A stretch of 64,000 nt of DNA from assembly GCA_033060915.1 (NCBI GenBank), contig CM065394.1, positions 24,673,501 through 24,737,500 on the forward strand, in the 5' to 3' direction. The position numbers and the translations under genes were made by a program. Shown here one piece after another: positions 60,136 through 64,000 of the stretch (its first letter is position 1; every line of letters starts with the position of its first letter). The stretch is from Euryodendron excelsum. Lineage: Eukaryota > Streptophyta > Magnoliopsida > Ericales > Pentaphylacaceae. The notes beneath the pieces are model-generated. The model saw only the letters and a program-made list of their open reading frames with translations, was not told where the DNA came from and made no database searches.

Positions 60136-61370
60136 ATGCCTGACGCAGATCATAATACTGGCATGAAATTGTCCTCTGTCCTCTTGAATGGACACAACTA
60201 TATCGCATGGTCTAGGGCAATATCCTTATCTCTTGGAGGGAGATCAAAACCAGGACACATTACTGGAACGACCATTGCACCAGATCCTGATGATGACACA
60301 TATGGTGATTGGCTTGCCACTGATCAATTGGTCATGTCTTGGCTTCTCAATTCTATGAAGCCTAAAATTGCAAAAATCTTTACATTCTCTGAAGCTGCTT
60401 AGGATCTTTAGGAGTCTATGAAAATTTTGTATGGTCATCAGCAGAATGCTGCTCACATTTTTCAATTGCAACGCGATATTTCTCGAGCTCAACAGGGTGA
60501 GAAATTTATCACAGAGCATTTTAGGAGACTTAAAAGTATGTGGGATGAATTGGCTATGTATCATCCCCCCACCGTCGATCTTGGTATTCTACAAAAGTGG
60601 TCTGAATAAGATAAGGTGTTTCAATTACTCACCAGTCTTAAACTTGAGTATGAGCATCTTAAGAGTCAGATGTTAATGGGTTCGGATGTCCCCTTATTAT
60701 CAAATGTCTGTGCCATAATCCAGCAAGAAGAAACTAGAAAAAGCGTCACGAATACAGAGCATAGAAGTCATGACATCACAGAATCGAGTGCCTTGTTTGT
60801 TGATCAGAAGAGAGATGACAGGCGGCAGAACCACAACAACAACAATACTAATAAGAACAATGGAAAAGGGAGTAGATGTGATTATTGCAACAAGCCATAC
60901 CATACCTGGGATCGCTACTAGATTCTTAGCCTTGAATTGAAGCCTACATCAAAACGAAGTCGGAGGGCCCTTACTAAAACATCTGATGCATCAAACTTGG
61001 TTGGGAAATTAACTTAGCTACTTCAGCAGTTTGGTAAGCCTGAACCTAACACTCCTGACCCCTCTACTCAAGCTACTGGTAAGGTTCATGCCCTTCTTTC
61101 ATCTATTCATAATTCTTCTGCTTAGATTATTGACTCTGGTGCAACTAATCATATGACCAACAATACCAATTGTTTATCAAATTTCATATCATCTGATAGT
61201 AAATAGTTTGTATCTGTTGCCAATGGTATCACTATTCCTATCGAAGGTTGCGGAAAAATAAAATTTTCTCATAATAGTAATGTTTCTAATGCTCTTTACA
61301 TCCCATCATTCCCATCAAATTTGTTATATGTCGGGCAGCTTACCAATGATCTTAACTGTGATGTTATTTT
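60136..61370 (+). pseudogene. copia gag and protease part
   Basis: ATG 60136 opens MPDADHNTGMKLSSVLLNGHNY, with the retrotransposon gag head (GHNYIAWSRAISLSL) and the UBN2-like capsid region (FQLQRDISRAQQGE...FRRLKSMWDELA). A CCHC knuckle start follows (CDYCNKPYHT, about 60877), then protease IIDSGATNHMT (about 61126-61158) and VANGITIPIEGCGKI. One frame runs through, broken by several stops (60400, 60409, 60607, 60919, 61015, 61123, 61204 region). Those I could compare with family consensus are TGG-to-TAG or CAA/CAG-to-TAA/TAG changes. The frame is cut at 61370 by the solo LTR. Confidence 0.85.
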
Positions 61371-62675
61371 TGTTGGGGACTGCGAAATTTTCCACGACCT
61401 GGCTATAGTGTATACGCATACTACCAAAAATTTTGATCTGATTAGCACAGCCTAATCTACACGATTAGAATCATACCTTCAAGATCTCTCTAGTTTGATC
61501 CCGAATAACAAGAATCAGCACTAAATACGAAGCAACCGCTCGAACTCAACCTTCAGACTTTTGCTTTATTTCTCGTACACACCTTGCTCTACAGAGAGTG
61601 GGCTCGCTGTTGCTACGGTTTCTCTTCCTCACAAAATGTGTATCTCTCAATTATGTGCAGAGTGTGTAACCCTTGCAGCTCTTAAAGCGCGTATATATAG
61701 AAGCTACAACAAGGACCATTGAATTAGTATAACTAGGGCTTCCTACGCAAATAAGGACTCCTAATCCAACTAGGATTAATCCTTATTTACGTAAGTAATA
61801 ATTTATACCACTAACAAATTATAATTGCACTCTCTATTATACTAGAAATTATATTTCGAGCTCTATGTTATTAAATGCCTATTTATCTCCCCACGTTAAG
61901 ATTACAGATAACCGTCTATTAAATTAAATTACTGACAATTAAATTTAATAGACTTATTTAATTCCCTGAGACCTTCCACTTAACTTATTTGATATGTCGG
62001 ATTCATAATCCACCTGCAAGGTTTGACATAATCAAAACTTATAAGCTTCCTCAAGGGGGTATCATCAATCTCTATACGGGAACATGGATTTTATCAATAA
62101 TAAATATTCACCATACACGTAATGTTATTGTCCAACTCACTGAGTTTATTGATCCACAAAAAATCTCACTCTTCTGTGAATCAAAACAATAAATACTATA
62201 TGCATGTGTCTATTTATTATATTAGGATTAAGAGTATAAGCACTCATAATAATCATGAGGTATTAATTGTTTTATATAGTCAGTATAAAAACAATTACCT
62301 CAACACAATCCTGTTCAATACACACAAAGTGTACTAATGCAAGGAGTTGGAATTATACCATTCCCCATAATCAAGACAGACCTATTAAAACCTTATAGTA
62401 CAGTCCTACTGATGGTGTGTCCATTTCCATCTAAGACTGTAAACGATAAGCTTATATTCTATAAGAACCGATGATTTGATCTTCCGTGTGTAAGCCGTAC
62501 TCTACACACCAAATCATCTACTATATAGAATAAGAGACACGCATGCATATTCATTAAATAAATAACGCAATGCAAATATTTCTCACACAGATTCTTATTA
62601 AAATGGAATAACTAATTTATTAATATATACTAAAGCCATTACACAAAACATGTCTTTTAGTGTAAATTCCCAACA
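61371..62675. mobile_element. Solo LTR inside the copia element
   Basis: A 1305-bp insert beginning TGTTGGGGACTGCG and ending AAATTCCCAACA (inverted TGTTGGG/CCCAACA tips), with a perfect ATTTT duplication (61366-61370, 62676-62680). It breaks the frame at CDVIF, which resumes as FSPTSVIFQDRATG. There is no internal coding region. The minus strand starts TGTTGGGAATTTACAC, a common copia LTR opening, so the sense may be minus. Confidence 0.88.
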
Positions 62676-64000
62676 ATTTTTTCTCCTACTTCTGTCATAT
62701 TTCAAGATCGAGCCACGGGGAGGAAGATTGGTGAAGGCATTTTCTCTCATGGGCTCTCTCTTTTCCAACCACCTACCATTGCATTGAATGCTAAACATAC
62801 TGAAATCAAGGCTATCTGGCATAAGCGTCTCGGTCACCCTTCAGATCATATTTTGTCACGATTGTTTCCTTTTATTTCTATTGAGTCAATCTGCTGTGAG
62901 ATTTGTCAATACTCTAAGCAAACTCGTCTTCCTTTTCCATCTTCTATAACCATGTCTGCAAAGCCTTTTGAATTAATCCATTCAGGTATTTGGGTTCCTG
63001 CTCCTGTGGATTCGTATGATGGTTATAAGTATTTTGTTTCATTTATTGATGACAAATCTCGTGCTACTTGGATTTATTTGTTGAAATTCAAAATTGAAGT
63101 TGTTTCAGTATTTGAGCATTTTCACAACTTGGTTGTTACTCAGTTCAATGCTAAAATAAAAACTCTTTGTTTTGATAATGGCACTGAATTCATTAAAAAT
63201 GTCTTTTCCAACTATTTGAGCACTCATGGCATTATTCATCAAACCAGTTGTGTTGGGACTCCTCAACAAAATGGTATTGCTGAGAGGAAAAATAGACACC
63301 TCTTACATGTTGCAAGAGCTCTCATGTTTCAGATGAATGTCCCGAAGAAATATTGGCGCATGGTGTTTTTACTGCTGCTTATTTAATCAATCGTCTTCCA
63401 AGTTACATTGTGTCCTTTAAATCACCTCTTGAAATCCTTAAAAAGCAAAAACTTGATCTCTCCCATCTTTGTGTCTTTGGATGCATCTGTGACGCTCATG
63501 TTCTCTGAACAAATCAAGATAAACTTGCTGCTTGAGCAACTAAATGTGTGTTTTTTGGGTATTCTTCCACTCAAAAAGGCTACAAATGTTATAACCCAGT
63601 GACACAGAAATTAATTGTTCACGCGATGTTCGATTTGTCGAGACTAAGCCCTTTTTCTTTCCTTCTGGTGCTCAGTCTCAGGGGGAGTGTAGTTTCAATC
63701 CTATTCCTTTACCTATCTCGCCTCCAGATTGTCAACCTCATTCTTTACCTACTGATCAGCTTGATCAAAGTTTGTCTAGACCCCAGGAAAATGCCAACGC
63801 TAATTCTCCAACACCTGTGGCTCCATCTGTGGAAGGTGAATGTTGGTTATCCCGTCAGCCTCGTCCTCCTGCTAGACTTCAAGATTTCTATACTTACCAT
63901 GTAAATTCTTTTCCCATTCAAGACCATCTAACCTACAATAATGAACCCAAAACTCATCAAACCTTTCTCAATTCCTTTACCTATGAACCCAACACCTTTC
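62676..64000 (+). pseudogene. copia integrase part, incomplete
   Basis: It resumes ...IFQDRATGRKIGEG, then the pre-integrase zinc region HKRLGHPSDHIL...CEICQYSK (about 62818-62925) and the integrase core (DGYKYFVSFIDDKSRATWIYLLK, LCFDNGTEF, GTPQQNGIAERKNRHL). The site of the first catalytic acid reads HSGIW (about 62980), Gly where copia integrases have Asp. A frameshift near 63360 moves the frame to HGVFTAAYLINRLP; two stops follow near 63510-63540, and another shift precedes the proline-rich linker. RT would start right of the window. Confidence 0.82.

Larger units (their letters stand above)
59508..64000 (+). mobile_element. Decayed Ty1/copia retrotransposon, right part off-window
   Basis: A short 5' LTR (about 59508-59778, end ...TTTCTTCA) is followed at once by TGGTATCAAAGC (59779-59790), the initiator-Met tRNA primer site with one change. 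Then come gag, protease and integrase in the copia order. The LTR start is the least certain limit: TGTTATGAG at 59508 is chosen, TGAGAAA at 59513 is possible. The element runs off the right edge before RT. A solo LTR (61371-62675) splits it between protease and integrase. Confidence 0.82.

Overview
The window looks like a repeat-dense intergenic region of a flowering plant, most likely a eudicot. It holds many LTR retrotransposons of plant-specific lineages (Ty3/gypsy Tat/Ogre-like and Tekay-like, Ty1/copia), a tRNA-derived SINE, MITEs, and one ordinary low-copy gene, an LRR receptor kinase with a plant-type intron. Everything was read by eye. Element limits rest on TG...CA ends and on target-site duplications (TSDs) that can be checked base by base.

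Positions 1-36390 form one nest, five insertions deep. Element A, a Tat/Retand-like retrotransposon, keeps only its antisense extra ORF and 3' LTR (34521-36390). It was invaded by B, a Tekay-like chromovirus (27725-34520). B was invaded in its reverse transcriptase by C, an Ogre-like element that keeps its 3' region, an antisense plant-mobile-domain (PMD) ORF, and a giant 3' LTR (1-27724). The PMD ORF is split by a 2.8-kb solo LTR D (1480-9417, TSD GGGCT), itself split by a 5.1-kb solo LTR E (1571-6716, TSD ATATC). The giant 3' LTR of C is split by solo LTR F (16655-27414, TSD AATGG), itself split by solo LTR G (19644-24843, TSD ACGGT). B also carries a 1.8-kb LTR-like repeat (H) and a small TRIM element. 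The 5' parts of A, B and C must lie left of the window.

Positions 36698-48811 hold LTR-like repeat I (same family as H), split by J, a complete 10.2-kb Tat-clade retrotransposon (37989-48180, TSD ATTAT, twin 603-bp LTRs). J has one gag-pol frame with seven premature stops, an eight-copy 64-bp array, and an intact antisense ORF with two introns (Transposase_28-like, PF04195).

Positions 48812-59500 are the gene-bearing, AT-rich part: two MITEs, the LRR-X receptor kinase (52208-55706, minus strand, resembling Arabidopsis At1g74360/NILR1) with its promoter, a SINE with a perfect 14-bp TSD, and microsatellites. From about 59508 to the right edge runs a decayed Ty1/copia element, split by a 1.3-kb solo LTR (61371-62675, TSD ATTTT).

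The receptor kinase is the only gene likely to serve the plant. The most unusual biology is the set of antisense ORFs in the Tat-clade elements, especially the intact, spliceable one in J, whose sense-strand gag-pol is dead.
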